From Anaspis maculata (taxonomy: Eukaryota; Arthropoda; Insecta; Coleoptera; Scraptiidae), in NCBI GenBank assembly GCA_949128115.1, contig OX421962.1:38525745-38589744 (forward strand): a stretch of DNA of 64,000 nucleotides, read 5' to 3'. Position 1 is the first letter of the stretch. Each line of letters starts with the position of its first letter. Both the position numbers and the translations under genes were made by a program. Below the pieces are notes generated by a model that had not been told where the DNA came from, made no database searches, and saw only the letters and a program-made list of their open reading frames with translations. Below, piece after piece: positions 22,615 to 34,743 of this stretch.

Positions 22615-22627
22615 TGTGCGTGCGTGC

Positions 22628-22661
<34 letters not shown>
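22615..22661 (+). repeat. (TGCG)n/(TG)n microsatellite
   Basis: TGCG units pass into an uninterrupted TG run near the left end of the Helitron-like element. Confidence 0.95.
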
Positions 22662-22665
<4 letters not shown>

Positions 22666-23288
22666 CACGGATTTTTCTGGCGAACCAAAAGAGATATCGA
22701 CTCGGGACAAAAAAACAACGTATTCTTGGTCGCCCAAGTTGGGTGGCTTTGAAAATTGACAATTAGGCAATGTTGTGTCAATTCATAATAATTGATAAGT
22801 AGGTATGTCCGATTTGGTAATCAAAACGCAATCAACCTCGCCCAAACTACGCCAAAAAAGTTAGAAAACCTTTTGCCAACCAAACATCGCGGTCGGCACG
22901 AAAGTGCCTGCAGAATTTTCAAGGATTGGGCCAGCCGCAAAGACGCAGACATCAGTGAAAACGTCATGATATCTTATTCCGATAGATTGGCAAGAATATA
23001 GTCTTCGACTTTGATACTTTGAGGCGCCACCACTCCTATACGCCGCGTAAAGTTTCGTTCATAATGGCCGGTAACTTATGCCGCATGTCTTAGGATGTAG
23101 GATGTAAACTTGACAGTACCACTTAACGACAGTACGGATCACGGTCTATAATATGAAATATACACAGACTTGAAGGTTTGCGGGGTGGGTAGTACTGGTA
23201 ACTGGTAGTATAATAGTAGGACTAGTAGCTAGTAGTATTAGTTGGTACCAATACCCTTGATCTTGGATGTAAAACCTGAATCTTGAAC

Positions 23289-23392
23289 AAGTTTGACAGC
23301 ACGGCATAACGGCATAAATTAACATCTCATTGTGAACCAAAAGTTTGACAGCACGGCATAACGGCATAAGTTAACATCCCATTGTGAACCAA
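23289..23392 (+). repeat. Two-copy tandem repeat, 52-bp unit
   Basis: AAGTTTGACAGCACGGCATA is the start of both units (23289 and 23341). The units differ at only a few positions. The repeat lies within the Helitron-like element. Confidence 0.9.
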
Positions 23393-23539
23393 AACCTTGA
23401 TTTTCAACTGTTGGAGTTTTACGTTTACGGAATAAGTTTAAGTTAACAGCCATTATGAACGCTGCTTGACCCCTTCGTTTGCTTTGAAATCAAAGTTGCT
23501 TCCTCAAGCATGGGGCGTAGCCCATGGGTCCACCTAGTT

Positions 23540-24794
23540 TAACAATAATTCAAGTATGTACCTACCTACCTCTCCTATAATAGTATACTACACTCAGTTC
23601 ATGTTATATTGTTTTCACTAAAACGTTTGTAAACAAGTTGTTCACTTGTTCAGACCAAATTGCATACGTTATGGTTTGGAAGGGTTTGAATGAAACTTTC
23701 TGTTTTCGCGGGAAGTATTACTATTGTTTCAAAATATCTTTTCTTACCAGAGTCCTAGTTAGAGAATTTGACATACACTTGATTTTCCATCTTTTTGAAG
23801 AATTGAAGTAATGCCCACGTACAGTTAATCATTTAATTCATTTATATACACTAAATTTTCGCCTTCTGACGCAGGCCTCTGTTACAGAAAGATGCAGACA
23901 AAATAGCATGCACATAACAGATAGATAATTGGCTTTTAATACCAGGTACCAGGCCAATTACCCTAGCAACCACTTGCCACCAGATGATTAAACGTCGAGC
24001 TCGATAATGAACCAATCCCTGTTGACCAGAGGGTAGATGCCAAGGTTGGATCCCGACAAAGTAACTGATCCATTTTCTTACGTCCACGTTACGCTTTTAT
24101 GTTTGCGTCAATCAAGAGGGTGTTTCCAAATCAGTGTTATAAACTTCGGGAATGATTCCCCATCAAAAATCAAGCTGGAAAGTTCTACCTGAAAAAATAT
24201 TCTACAATATATTGAGGACATACAAGCCGTCAAACTTGATCTTTGAGAATACTTTCTTTTTTCGTAACTTCTAGGTTTCTTGGCCGATTTTTACCAAATT
24301 TGGAAAAAAGTAATTTTGAAATATCAGTTATCACCAAGCATGATTTTGATTGATTGAACACGTAACTGGACTTCGACATCTGCTTGTTCAAGTGTTTTCG
24401 TTTAGTAAAAACGACGCAGTGAAAATAGTGTCATGAATTTCAATTATGGGTGGGTTATCTGGGCTGGCGAATATTTCACCTCCAGATCTGAGAAGACTTG
24501 AAAAAGAAATGGGAAGAAATGTAGCTGCAAACTTCTGTCACTTCGACATTGCTATTGACGTTTCATTGACTCGAAGCTCAGTGGCTCCCAAGCCATCCGA
24601 CTCGACGATCCACTTTAGTGAAAATTTGCAGTTTTAAGACTACCACAGGCAATTAAATAGGAATAATTGAAAAAAATAGATAGATATTGTGAAATTACAA
24701 TGGTTTTGATGAGTTCCATGGCTGTAGAAACATTCCACGGCGCGGCATCATGCGCAATAGGTTCTTGAGCGGTATAGTTATTTAAGTATGTGTT
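23540..24794. other. Non-coding stretch with a fragment of the GGGTGTTTCC repeat family
   Basis: A segment at about 24118-24330 (AGGGTGTTTCCAAATCAGTG, with CCGATTTTTACCAAATTTGG further in) resembles one arm of the foldback family at 6.7-10.1 kb. A 63-codon ATG frame (24446-24637) encodes MGGLSGLANISPPDLRRLEK and so on, and matches no family I recognise. Nothing else is supportable. Confidence 0.4.
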
Positions 24795-24885
24795 TCCGCC
24801 GCCATCTTGACCCGCCATATTGAACTTTTTTCCAAGTGTATCGATTGTGATGAAACTTGCAACATTCACTGGTCTTATATGATAA
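24795..24885 (+). repeat. CGCCATCTTGACCCGCCATA repeat, copy 1
   Basis: A block with CGCCATCTTGACCCGCCATA, TGTATCGATTGTGATGAAAC and TTGCAACATTCA. Diverged relatives occur at 49760-49850, 49880-49925 and 49970-50040. The repeat class is unknown. Confidence 0.65.
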
Positions 24886-25173
24886 AAAAAAATATTAGGA
24901 TAACAACCTTATTTTTCTGGCCTATCATCACAGCATTACAAAACATATTCGGTCTATATTAAAAGCTCAGTTATGCAAGAATAAATGAAGAAAATGAACA
25001 GTCCTTTCAAACTTATGATTTTAGTACTGGACTTTCTGGACGACATGCTTACGTCCCAACAGCTAACGAAATGTCGAGTTTAGGTCGGGTCTACAGCGGC
25101 AACCCACGCTCATATTCAAATTTATGCTGCCCGATGCCCCCAAGAGCGGTTTTGCACGACCCGCCACTGTTTA

Positions 25174-25452
25174 CTACCGCAAGGGAGCGTTTGTCAGGAT
25201 AGAGACCTTTGACTTTGGCGGGACTATATATCTATAAATTTGCTCGAATGCCCTCTCACACTCTTGCACGTCGGGGCACAGAGCTACATCGCAAATATGC
25301 TTCAAACAACCAGACGTTGCACCGGCAAAAGAGAACTTTGCATTTAAATTAGCGACGGAGCACAGCAGAAGAACCGTAATGTAAAAGCAGGAGAAAAAGG
25401 CGGAGCCAACGGTGGTTCCAGGAATTGTTTGTTTGGAATGGTTGTGATGCAA
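25174..25452 (-). CDS. Candidate exon or small secreted-protein frame (weak)
   Basis: A minus-strand frame of 92 codons. It has a hydrophobic stretch, SAFFSCFYITVLLLCSVA, that looks like a signal peptide or membrane segment. A short Cys-containing tail follows (CLKHICDVALCPDVQECE). No ATG precedes the hydrophobic stretch in this frame, so it would have to be an internal exon or start outside. The splice context is unconvincing: the sequence upstream is not a clear polypyrimidine tract. I do not recognise a family. It is listed because its composition differs from the surrounding repeat-derived frames, but chance is at least as likely. Confidence 0.15.
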   Translation of the reverse strand: MHHNHSKQTIPGTTVGSAFFSCFYITVLLLCSVANLNAKFSFAGATSGCLKHICDVALCPDVQECERAFEQIYRYIVPPKSKVSILTNAPLR

Positions 25453-26033
25453 CCTGCTTCTGCTACCAGGTACAGAGTTTGTAATTATGGTTTTAATGCC
25501 GTTTGTTTGGTTTACTATAAAGGAAATAACTCGAAAAGGAACAGGCGAAGTTTTGTGTTCAAAAGCATTATCACATGTATGTACTGGTACCTACGTGTAC
25601 ATGTACAAACTCGCAGAACATACACACCGTCGGATGAATTAAACATGGACTTTAAAGTAAACTGAGGTTATTATTCGTTTTTATTGCGATGATTTGCATA
25701 TCAGCCGGGTCGTAGAAGAGAACAGTGCACCATTACTGTTATTATCGGGGGGCGATATCTAAATCCGGTTCTCCATCTCGCAGATATTGCATAGGAAGTT
25801 GTGTGTCAGGCCTTATCTGGATGGGCAGATTTGCAGTGTAACTAATCGAGAAGGTAATTTAGCTAATTTTTCCTTTATCTTGCTGTTGAACTCCCATTTG
25901 GGTAAGAAAATCAGATAAGCCCTTTGTTTCTTTTCCGATTGTCTTGGTTCCAAGACACGATTAGGTGACCCGAACACAGAACAGCTATGTCTCGTTATGT
26001 AGTATCTATTGTTGTGATATGGACTTCAAGATT

Positions 26034-26193
26034 TTTTAATCACATATCATACAATCAATGTATAGAGTATCAATTTGCAGAACAAAAACCTTAAATGCAT
26101 CTACTTGGGAATTCTTTAATCACATATTATGCAATCAAATCATATAGTATCAATTTGCAGACCAAAACCCTTGAATGTATCTACTTGGGAACG
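26034..26193 (+). repeat. Two-copy tandem repeat, 80-bp period
   Basis: AGTATCAATTTGCAGA and CATCTACTTGGGAA-type blocks occur twice, 80 bases apart, with several differences between copies. The repeat lies directly upstream of the ACAGGGTGTTTC element. Confidence 0.8.
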
Positions 26194-26198
26194 AATAT

Positions 26199-26823
26199 AC
26201 AGGGTGTTTCAAACGTAAGTACCTACCTAGCTATACAATCGTCAGATTCAGATTCAGCTTTAAAAAATATGGAGTTTGCGATAAGAATAAATTTCAAGAG
26301 GTTACGAAAAACTAAGAAAGTTACGGCCCCTCAAAGTTCAATTTTCAAAATCCTTCTTGCACCGTAACTTTTGAACCGTTAACCCGATTTTGATCAAATT
26401 TAAACCAAAGTTTACCGAAATAAGTCACTATCGGTCAATAATAACGCGTTCCATGAAACATTTTCAGGGGCTAAGATAATAGAGGGCACCCTCCCCTTTT
26501 CACCCCTATTTTTTATTCCTCAATAGATATATAATTGGAAATGGTCCAATTTTTCTAATTCTACATTCAATTTAGGTAAAACAGTTACTTATTCAAATTT
26601 TTGTTTGATTCGAGGCTTCATTTTCGAGTATTTGGGTTTGAAACTTCGAAAAACATCTCGAAAACACCACTTTCAAGAGCCTAAAAAATAGTTATTCCTA
26701 AGCAAACATACATCTGAAAGTCTCGAAACAAAACCAGCGGTGAAATTTCATCTGGGAATGTTTCTTAAATAACTTGACATTGCTTCTCAACAGGTTCAAT
26801 TTTCAACCATTTCCCACACCCTG
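26199..26823. mobile_element. ACAGGGTGTTTC element, single-copy relative of the foldback family
   Basis: It starts ACAGGGTGTTTCAAACGTAA and ends CACACCCTG. Inside, CCGATTTTGATCAAATTTAA, CCAAAGTTTACCGAAATAAG and CATTTTCAGGGGCTAAGAT match arm sequences of the elements at 6.7-10.1 kb in order. Only one arm orientation is well preserved. No coding region is seen. Confidence 0.55.
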
Positions 26824-27804
26824 ACATATAATTATAGGTACTCTAAACTCTTAAACTCGACATAAAATAACAGTAAACGGTTGAAAATTCAAAAAATAAA
26901 CTCGTTAGAATGCTGGGACAGTAAGTAGGATAGCTACCTATAATATGCAAACATATTTTCAATCAGTAGAAACAATCAGTACTTACATACAGGTTATAAA
27001 ATGTACAGCTCGACGAACAGTCTATAATAATCATTACCTCCTAGTAATTACAACACTTTACCGATCATTTTATCTTTCCGAAAGTCATCAATGAATATTG
27101 CAGTATACCCACTGGTTTTCTGCTTTCTGGGGGTTTATAGCTTCTCGACAACCAGGCACGGACTGCTACTACAACGTCCGGGAAGATAGCCATGCGGCAA
27201 TTAATAAGTAATTATTCTGAGGAGGGCATGCGGCTTATAGGTGAGTACGTACATGGCATAGTAGACTAGAGCCAGGCATGTTCGGGAATTACTGTGGCAT
27301 AAACTTTGACACTTCAGAACATCCCAAAGACTAATATCTTGGCCACATGTGCTAGTCGAGCGAGCTCCACACTATATATTCCTCCCGACTTTACCGTATC
27401 TCGGAGAAACTTGTTCAATGCCAGCCCTAGTGTGTTAGATGCGATGATGATGTCAACAATACGATTCTTGATTATAACGATGATATCAAAGCGATTGCTC
27501 GAACTCCAGGCTCAACTCCCATAATTATGCGCGAGGACAACTCCTTTTATTGTAATGTTGTAATCTACGTTTGTAATTCAGATCATAGGAGCAATCCCAC
27601 GTTAGCATTTTAGGCGGTCTGATAGTAACGATAAGATGGCTTGAAGCTGAATGACTTGAGCTAGGAAGTTGATAAAAATAATTATGAAGTGAAAACTTCG
27701 TTTTTAGCTCCATTTTAAATCAGTCTTGAGAGCATGACATGAATTTTGTATGTCACAAAGATAAAGTTCTAAAGGCGATACATAGTGCAGGAACTCAGAA
27801 AGAT
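26824..27804. other. Non-coding stretch, no gene recognised
   Basis: Short frames only, including one of 72 codons at 27306-27524 with no recognisable domain. No repeat shared with the rest of the window was seen. Confidence 0.4.
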
Positions 27805-28025
27805 ACTTAGGCGATAATTAGCGAAATTTACCTCGTGCTTTGTGTTTTATTTGAGTTAAATGTTTCAAATTCCTCAAATAAACTATCAGTCACTCAAAAA
27901 GTAGACCTGATATTATCTGACTAAAGTCGAGGGATTTTGTCCAAGATAATATCGGGTCTACTTTTCCCTCGTGATAGTCGTGATTCAGTTGTTTTCGAGT
28001 TAGAACGATTCAACTGACAATTCAC
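27805..28025 (+). repeat. Dispersed direct repeat, copy 1 (second copy 28918-29110)
   Basis: Shared blocks in order are GGCGATAAT, GTGCTTTGTRTTTTATT, GAGTTAAATGTTT, AAATTCCTCAAA, CACTCAAAAAGTA, GATAATATCGGGTCT and TTCCCTCGTGAT. The unit contains a small palindrome, AAGTAGACCTGATATTATC against GATAATATCGGGTCTACTT. Confidence 0.75.
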
Positions 28026-28917
28026 CTCACTCCTTAAAATAGTAGGCCGTATAAGTGTATTACCACCAAGGTCATTGGTGAAAACACCCCTCCAGAATGG
28101 CCAACCTTAAACATTCGAGTAGTTTTCACTTTTTTGGAAGATTTTCAGTGTTGTTTCGGTTAATTGTCTCAACAATACACCTCTAGGTTCGATATATTAT
28201 CGCTTTACATCTCCTCGATGTAGCGATATTACACTTCACCTATCGGTGTATTACATACGATTATCGCCCACATACCCAATTCAACCAATCAGAACAATCC
28301 ATAGAGACCCACGTGGCTCGGTTTGAGCTACCGATTATTGCACACTAGCAGGTAATAAACACACTGGGTAATAGCATCGGATTGGAATATTTTCGGGGCC
28401 CACGACTAATATAAAATTAAAGGCACTGTATTTATACTTTTTTGGATTAAAATTTTAGTACTGATGCGTTTAAAAGGTCTTACACTTACTGTTTTTAAAA
28501 GGCTGGTTCATAAGAGCCAATGGGCGTGACTGCCCTTGCGACTAAAATTGAAACTTGCGGCTAAATAAGCTGCCTGAACGCACCTTTAATCCGCGACTGT
28601 GCACTCTCCTTTCATGCTCTGTCAACAAACTGTTACTGACATTTAGCTTTTAGCTCTACCAGTCTACGCCCATGTGAACTACTGTGTTGTGAACTACCAC
28701 TCATGGCAAGATAACTATTATTATTTAGCCAAGCAGAATCAGCTTGATTTTGTAGTAAGCTTCACAATTTTATTCAATTATTAGAAAAAAGAAAAAACTA
28801 ATATTTTTACCCTTCTCCTGAAATTGATTTTTCTTTCAACAAGGCATGCTGCTTTGAAATGAACAGTTCTACTATACAATGATACATTGGACCTACTATT
28901 TCTACCGGTAGTCTATT
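28026..28917. other. Non-coding spacer between the direct repeats
   Basis: AT-rich with many ATTATCG/CGATAATA-like short motifs (28185-28290). No gene is recognisable. Confidence 0.4.
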
Positions 28918-29110
28918 TGGGCGATAATCTGCTAAATTCAACGTGTGCTTTGTATTTTATTCGAGTTAAATGTTTTAAATTCCTCAAACTATCAATCACT
29001 CAAAAAGTATACCCGGTATCTTGGACAAAATCCCACGACTATAATATCGGGTCTTTTTTTCCCTCGTGATTGACAGTTGTTTTCGGGTTAAAACGATTTA
29101 ACTGAAAAAA
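28918..29110 (+). repeat. Dispersed direct repeat, copy 2
   Basis: Same order of blocks as 27805-28025, with small deletions around the internal palindrome. It abuts the palindromic element that follows. Confidence 0.75.
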
Positions 29111-29237
29111 CACCAAGTACTTGTTATATTACTATTGACTATAACACACTGCCAAAAGAAACCGAGCTTTTATGAGTTTTTTTTCTTGGCAACGTCACAT
29201 TTGATTTTTTTCTATCAAATATAATTTAATTTATTTT

Positions 29238-29418
29238 GATAATTTTGGCCAAGGGATCGCGAATGCTGGTTGTACCGATATCAGGGATAATTATGGCCAA
29301 GCTTGTTTCCTCGGCCTGGCTGTCCGCTACCCCTAGATAAATGACCCCCTCCTACGTCCTACGAAGTGACGCATTCATCGTTACAACCAGCACTTGCGAT
29401 CACTTGGCCAAAAGTATC
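29238..29418. mobile_element. Palindromic element, GATAATTTTGGCCAAGNGATC family, copy 1
   Basis: The left arm, GATAATTTTGGCCAAGGGAT with CGCGAATGCTGGTTGT, is mirrored at 29386-29418 (CAACCAGCACTTGCGATCAC, TTGGCCAAAAGTATC). Between the arms lies a section with CTAGATAAATGACCCCCTCC. The same layout and inner motif recur at 62837-63009. It is non-coding. Confidence 0.65.
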
Positions 29419-31667
29419 GGGAAAATTTATGAACTTGTAATATTACCATCAATTATTTCACTACTGATAAGAGTGATAAGATAAAATATCAGCAGATATT
29501 CCACCAGTGGCAAGGGTAGCAGTCAAGACCACAAACAGGAAAAAAAGAAGTGGCAAAGGTAGTAGAAAAGGGTAAATATTCCACTGAAATAGTCTACCAA
29601 ATACCACTCGTGGTCGGTGTTTTTTGAGGTAAATTTACCGCATACGGCTATCCATTTCATCCCTGCGTTGCTGATGAAAAGTCGGGATAAAATTATCATG
29701 ATCAAAGGGAGTGATGGTTTTGTTTTCTAACAACTAATTTTCTAACAAGAACCAGAACCTTGATTGAATTTCTCATGTAAACAGGATTGGAGGCTCGAAC
29801 TTCGATAACGAGAAACATTGTTTACCAAACAACATGATTATTATTACTATGTTTTACAATAGACACTTTGTGTAAAACAGCCTGCTGGGAACTGTTACGA
29901 TTATTATATAATCCATGGCAAGGGAATCCCAGCTGGTTGAAGAATCATTTATCTCGAAGCTAAGCTAAAACGGTCGTTACTTTTGCTTTTATTTGTTGTA
30001 TTAATCATTAGTATGAGCACCTGTTAAAATGGAAAGATTTTTATGTGTGATTTATTGTTTTCCTGCACGGCTATTGACGTTTATGTAACGTTATACTTTC
30101 TATTTAAGCATTCGTAATCAATTTGAATAAATATTTCGAGAATACGGGCAACGTTGCGTCAAATGTGACTATAATGGTGAATTCTTATTCTAAATTTTAC
30201 TCGAGAAACCACCAAGTGACTAAATATCGATTTCGTCTTGGTGTAATTCTGATGCCAAAAGGGACGGCGTTAGAGTAATGAAATCCTGCAATAGACACCG
30301 GAAGTAACCTGTTTTGGCACCGTCTTTATGCGGTGAGCGTCCCTCACGGCTGTCTGCTGCCGGTTGCCCTCCTTTGCGGGACGGCTTTTTTATGTAGAAC
30401 ATCACAACACACAGACAACCACAAAGACCGGGGGGGTGAGCTTAATTAACGGCAACCTAGCAGGATGTGCTAGCTCAGAAATGCTCCTCACCACGAGGGC
30501 TCTCTCCATAGGGTCTTGCCTCGTTGATGTTGGCTTGTTGGCTGCAGAGAGCCGAAGTCGCATAACTACACCATAACATTTAATTACCGCTATATGTTAA
30601 TGGAAAATGGAACAGGAAAAGACGCACGGGAGAGTCTGAGACCTAAAAGGTGAAGGAAGGAAGGCGAGTAATCCGAGTTTCCTCGCACCATCAGCGCGAC
30701 GGAAATGTACACCGTACTATAATAGACGCGCGCGGGAATAAGAGAAACCCGGGAACTCATATCTTGTTGCTCCGAAACGGTGAATTGGTGAGTTCCAGCA
30801 TTTTTCTGGAGAAGCCGATACGATACGTCAACAAATCGCAACAACATCAAAAGCCAAATAAGTACATCGAAAACCCGACGTTTTGCCCAACAGCATTTTC
30901 ACGGACCGAACTTATTGGCCATCATACACTCGTACTCTCCGGTATACACCAGCGCGCAGCTTTGCTCGACGACAACACAGACGAACGGATACGGACAAAA
31001 GGATATAGCAAGGCAGCCGGTGAGACAAAGTCCGGAAAATATACTTTTATATCGCTTCCCATTGAAGTCCCGCGACAGGCAGACAGCAACCGATTTCCTC
31101 AAAAGAGAGTATCAAAACAGCGCTCTGGATGCTCTCGTCCCCAAAAACTTTAGTTGGCAATCATCTGCAATAGGAAGGGATAGCCGGGGAAGCAGGAACG
31201 ACAAATCACTCCTGTCATATGCAACTCACATTTTCACCGCAGATTTTTCAACACCCCACCCTCGGCGAGCGCGCAAACACACGCACACATGCAGCGAGGG
31301 AAAACAGACAAGTTTGCTGACTAGAACGCGACGTGAAAACCTGGAGGGATCTTCCTTCCTTTCGGTTCATCACATAGGACGCGCGGCGACGGCCGTGCAT
31401 GGAGGTGGGAGTTTTTATGACCAGCTCGCGACCTTTTACATGCACAAAAGATTTCTATATTTTATGCCGGAGACCTTTCAGCGGCAGATGCAGCTCCGCC
31501 ATTTTTGCATTTTTATTCGAATTTTACGTGTAGGTATGGTACAAAGAGGATTCGCACGCTTGGCTGGTGGTGTTCAATTTTGATGTTTTCAAAAGCGAAA
31601 CATGCAGATTGAAATAAAAACCATTTCAAATAACTGTACCTACCTATACTGTATGCACACAAAGTGT

Positions 31668-31763
31668 GATTCGAGTTGGGCGAATTCTCTAGTCTGGCAC
31701 TGTAGGTTTGCCGTACGATTCGAGTTGGGCGCATGCTCTAGTCTGGCACTGTAGGTTTGCCGC
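31668..31763 (+). repeat. Two-copy tandem repeat, 49-bp unit
   Basis: GATTCGAGTTGGGCGAATTC starts the first unit at 31668 and, with a GCATGC variant, the second at 31717. Both contain CTCTAGTCTGGCACTGTAGG. Confidence 0.9.
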
Positions 31764-33532
31764 CTTCTTTACTTGGTATGAAACTGGCTTGCCCAGAAGT
31801 GAGGTTACGTTGCTCATTAATGAATTGACATCAAAATATTGAAATCTTGGGAAATTGACCATGGCATACGTAAAAATGCAGCTTGGGTGGCGCAGAGACG
31901 TGTTGCCGTCGTCTGGAGACCAAAATCGCACAGGTCTCCTCCATTTGTGCGGTCGAAGTATGAAAATGCAGCCGAATTTGTACGCACGTGTTTTAGTTAA
32001 CACGTAGGGTCGCACTGCAGTTCGAAGAGAGAAGGGAAAATCACCTCTCCGGTCACTCGTTCGATGGTGGTGTATGGGTCACAGCGCGAGGGTCGGGGCA
32101 TTTCATCACTTTTGGGCATATGGGGTACCAGGAAATCAAAGAATCACCATGCTGGGGAGACGCGTGCAGTTTCTCAATTGGTCACATTGTGTTTGTTTTC
32201 TCCTGCATTCAATTTAGTAAGTACCTACAATTGTTCCTATTTTTAACCTACTTGTGTATACACTAGCCAGTCCTTTTTTGAGAATACTCTGTCGGTTTGA
32301 TTTACCTGTTTGCTGCTGAAGTCAATTAAAAGTACGTCTTTGTTATTGCACCTATTTTATTACTTTATAAACACGCACGATAGTTTTTGTCTTGCCGCCG
32401 TGCTCTAATTTTACACGGAGTGAACTTGTTTGCATAATATGTCAATATTTTCATGACCATTTCATTAATTTTGTGAGAAATTTACTTATCATGTACTCAC
32501 TTATATTTTTGTCTGTGCCATGATTTGATTTTCATTTGAATGTCATTGTCCGCCGTCTTTTGTTACTCCCATATTTTTATGTCATGTTTTTATTCTCACT
32601 GCCATGTTTGTCCCATATTCGGTGTAGGTATTTTTTCAGGATCCTAACCACTCGTATTTTGTCTTGTTTTGTTTTTTTATGCAATGTTGATTTATTATGC
32701 ACTGTTTACTGATTTTTTTACATTTGTTTACTGATGTTTCTGCGATTGTGTTTTATTAATTTCACTTACACTGAATACCGGAAAATACCAGTGAGTTTTT
32801 GTCATTCATTTCTCATTTGTCACACCACATTGAGAGTCTTCGTCTTCGGGCTTGACTCAGGGGTTTGTTCGCCGGGTTCTTCCAGCGTGCTCTTTTTCCG
32901 AATCCATCACTTTCCCTTTCTCTTTGACTTGACAGTTCGACATATTTTGTTGTGTTGTTTTCAATACACGATATTGCGGAGTCGTTGTGCACATACGAAC
33001 TGATTGTCGCGAGAAACTAATATCCTAGTAACATGTGGTAACGATTTGTCATCATTGTCTTGTAACCAGTACTTGACTTGTGTCAGTGTCAAGTTCAAAA
33101 AATATGTCTGGTGGCTGCACTCCATTTGTGTACCGGCGACTTGGCTATAAAAATAATTCCGAGCATTCCAGCGAGCCATCGTTTCATGCATGTCCAAAGC
33201 CTAACCTGGTACTAAGGGAATGCTGAATCAATTCCTAGTCCTCTCGTTTGTGAGCATGAATGCTTGCCTCGTTGGACAGAAGAGGAAATTCACACTCCAA
33301 ATGTTTTTCATATTTCACTGACAAACTGACATATTTTTGAAAATAGCAGCGAACACAACCTGAAATGTCAGAATGCATTGTTCCCTTTCCAGTTTCTGAC
33401 TGGCAGGCGTGAAATTACCTGAAATTTCGCGAATGCCGCGCACGCGCTTTTCAAAGCAATCACTACATTTGTAATTCCATCACGTCCGTGTGGAAGCGCC
33501 ACTTCCGCGCAATATTGTGTATTGTTTATATA

Positions 33533-33605
33533 GTTTTTGTTCATTTTGTGCATCTTGTTTATTTTGTCCATTTTGTCCATCTTGTTAATTTTGTTCATTT
33601 TGTGA
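33533..33605 (+). repeat. TTTTGTCCA-type minisatellite
   Basis: About eight 9-bp units of the form (A/C)TTTTGTCC or (C)TTGTTCATT in direct array. It gives the illusory coiled, Asn/Lys/Met-rich protein on the minus strand. Confidence 0.9.
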
Positions 33606-34223
33606 GACACAGGTTAGGTGTTTTGCAAACAAAACATAAAAGACTAATTCTGCACTTATTTTGCGTTGAGTAAATGAAACTTTCAGTGAAATAAGCGTGT
33701 TTCATTGAACTCCACCTTCTTATTCCTCAGGTCGTTTCCCTCATGAGCAAAACGGACACAAGGAAGGGTTAAGACGATCACAAACAGGCCAAACGAATTT
33801 GATTGTAAGAGGGGGTGGGGGGGTGCGTGTCACTACCAATACAAGCTTATTCAGCAAACTGAGAGGCAAACAATAGACCACATCGTGCATCATTTCTCAC
33901 TAAATAAATACGGAAGCAATCCTTCTGACTTCTTCATTGATATTGAGAAATTTATTCCTTTTTTTCAAAATTTAAATTCAAAATAAAGTTTACCCAATCT
34001 CTTATACTGATGGTGGGTACCTACCATAAGCTAAATAATAAAATGAATGAATAAATCAACGTGGGGTGAAGCACAAGGTCTAGAAACATAAATGTGTGAT
34101 CGCTGTCTCTCTACGTATAATCTCGCGTGTGTCACACTTCTTCCGGTAGGTGGCGGTTAACAAAAATTGTCACTAATGTTTGAACTGACCACCAACTACC
34201 ATTGTGTCCGGCTTCTAATACTG

Positions 34224-34739
34224 TGTTACGATATTTTGCGTACGGGTTCGAATATAATTGAGACGATCGATTTAAAACACACACTGTTTATTTCTGCGTA
34301 CTACAATCAACAAACGCCAACAATTATCTACTTGAATTATCGCTGTGACTACAACTCCCTTATCCGCTCGCTGTCTCTTCTAATTCAATACTGCCCTGAG
34401 CTGCTGGCTGATGCCTTATATAAGGCCTCCGAATAGTGTTCCCGAATTTTCTGTCTACTTCCAGCAAATTCCATAGTGGTCCGGCATATGCGGTTTCTAG
34501 ACCATTCCTGAATAATCACACATATTACCCGTATAATTCTGCCGGGTTCTGGAACGGCGCTTCCGCCAAAATGGACAGATGTGCTCTGATCAGGCATTCG
34601 AGTCTCCATTCAGTTTCACGTACACGAACGCTCTGGAATGCACCAGATCGCTCCATACTTCTATACTGCGATCTTATGGATGGAAAAATCCAGAAAGTTC
34701 GAGTGTTTACCAATATGAACGGGATCGCCGCTCGTAACA
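34224..34739 (-). mobile_element. Solo LTR of a Ty3/gypsy-like retrotransposon, copy 1 (516 bp)
   Basis: Read on the minus strand, the LTR begins TGTTACGAGCGGCGATCC and ends ATATCGTAACA, with 8-bp inverted tips (TGTTACGA/TCGTAACA). A perfect 4-bp duplication, ACTG, flanks it (34220-34223 and 34740-34743). That length is usual for gypsy-type integrases. A TTATATAAGG TATA-like box and an AATAAACAGTGTGTG-type polyadenylation region are present in LTR order. No internal sequence adjoins, so it is a solo LTR left by recombination. A related LTR in the opposite orientation lies at 53091-53608. Confidence 0.85.
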
Positions 34740-34743
34740 ACTG

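Larger units (their letters stand above)
22590..23537 (+). mobile_element. Helitron-like non-autonomous element
   Basis: The 5' end begins TCTATATATATAATTCACAA and is followed by a GTGCGTGCGTG/(GT)n tract, a common Helitron left-end style. The 3' end has a perfect 6-bp hairpin (CATGGG-GCGTAG-CCCATG, about 23510-23527), seven bases, then CTAG (23534-23537), followed by T. No Rep/helicase coding region is present. The base before the 5' TC is T rather than the canonical A, so the element could be a Helentron-type insertion in TT, or the exact start may be shifted. Confidence 0.65.
29460..34219. other. Long non-repeat stretch, no gene supported
   Basis: From 30.2 to 31.6 kb the DNA is higher-complexity and GC-richer. 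Frames of 167 and 222 codons there lack a usable ATG and any recognisable domain, so they are not annotated as genes. The remainder (31.8-33.4 kb) is T-rich with scattered TTTTGTT and CATTTTGT motifs. The region could contain a promoter, untranslated exons or enhancers of a host gene, but nothing proves it. Confidence 0.35.

Noticed and set aside
23289..23392. Possible CRISPR-like or satellite array
   Set aside because: There are only two copies, with no spacers and in a eukaryotic context inside a Helitron-like element. It is a simple tandem duplication.
27805..29110. Direct repeats as LTRs of a 1.3-kb retrotransposon
   Set aside because: The repeats lack TG..CA ends, have no primer-binding site or polypurine tract that I can see, and the spacer encodes nothing. 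Treated as dispersed repeats.
30650..31583. Overlapping + strand frames of 167 and 222 codons
   Set aside because: The 222-codon frame has no in-frame ATG until near its end. Neither frame shows a domain or consistent composition, and several frames are open at once, as expected of locally GC-rich DNA.
33368..33673. Asn/Lys/Met-rich minus frame and Val-His-Phe-rich plus frame
   Set aside because: They are products of the 9-bp TTTTGTCCA minisatellite, not coding sequence.
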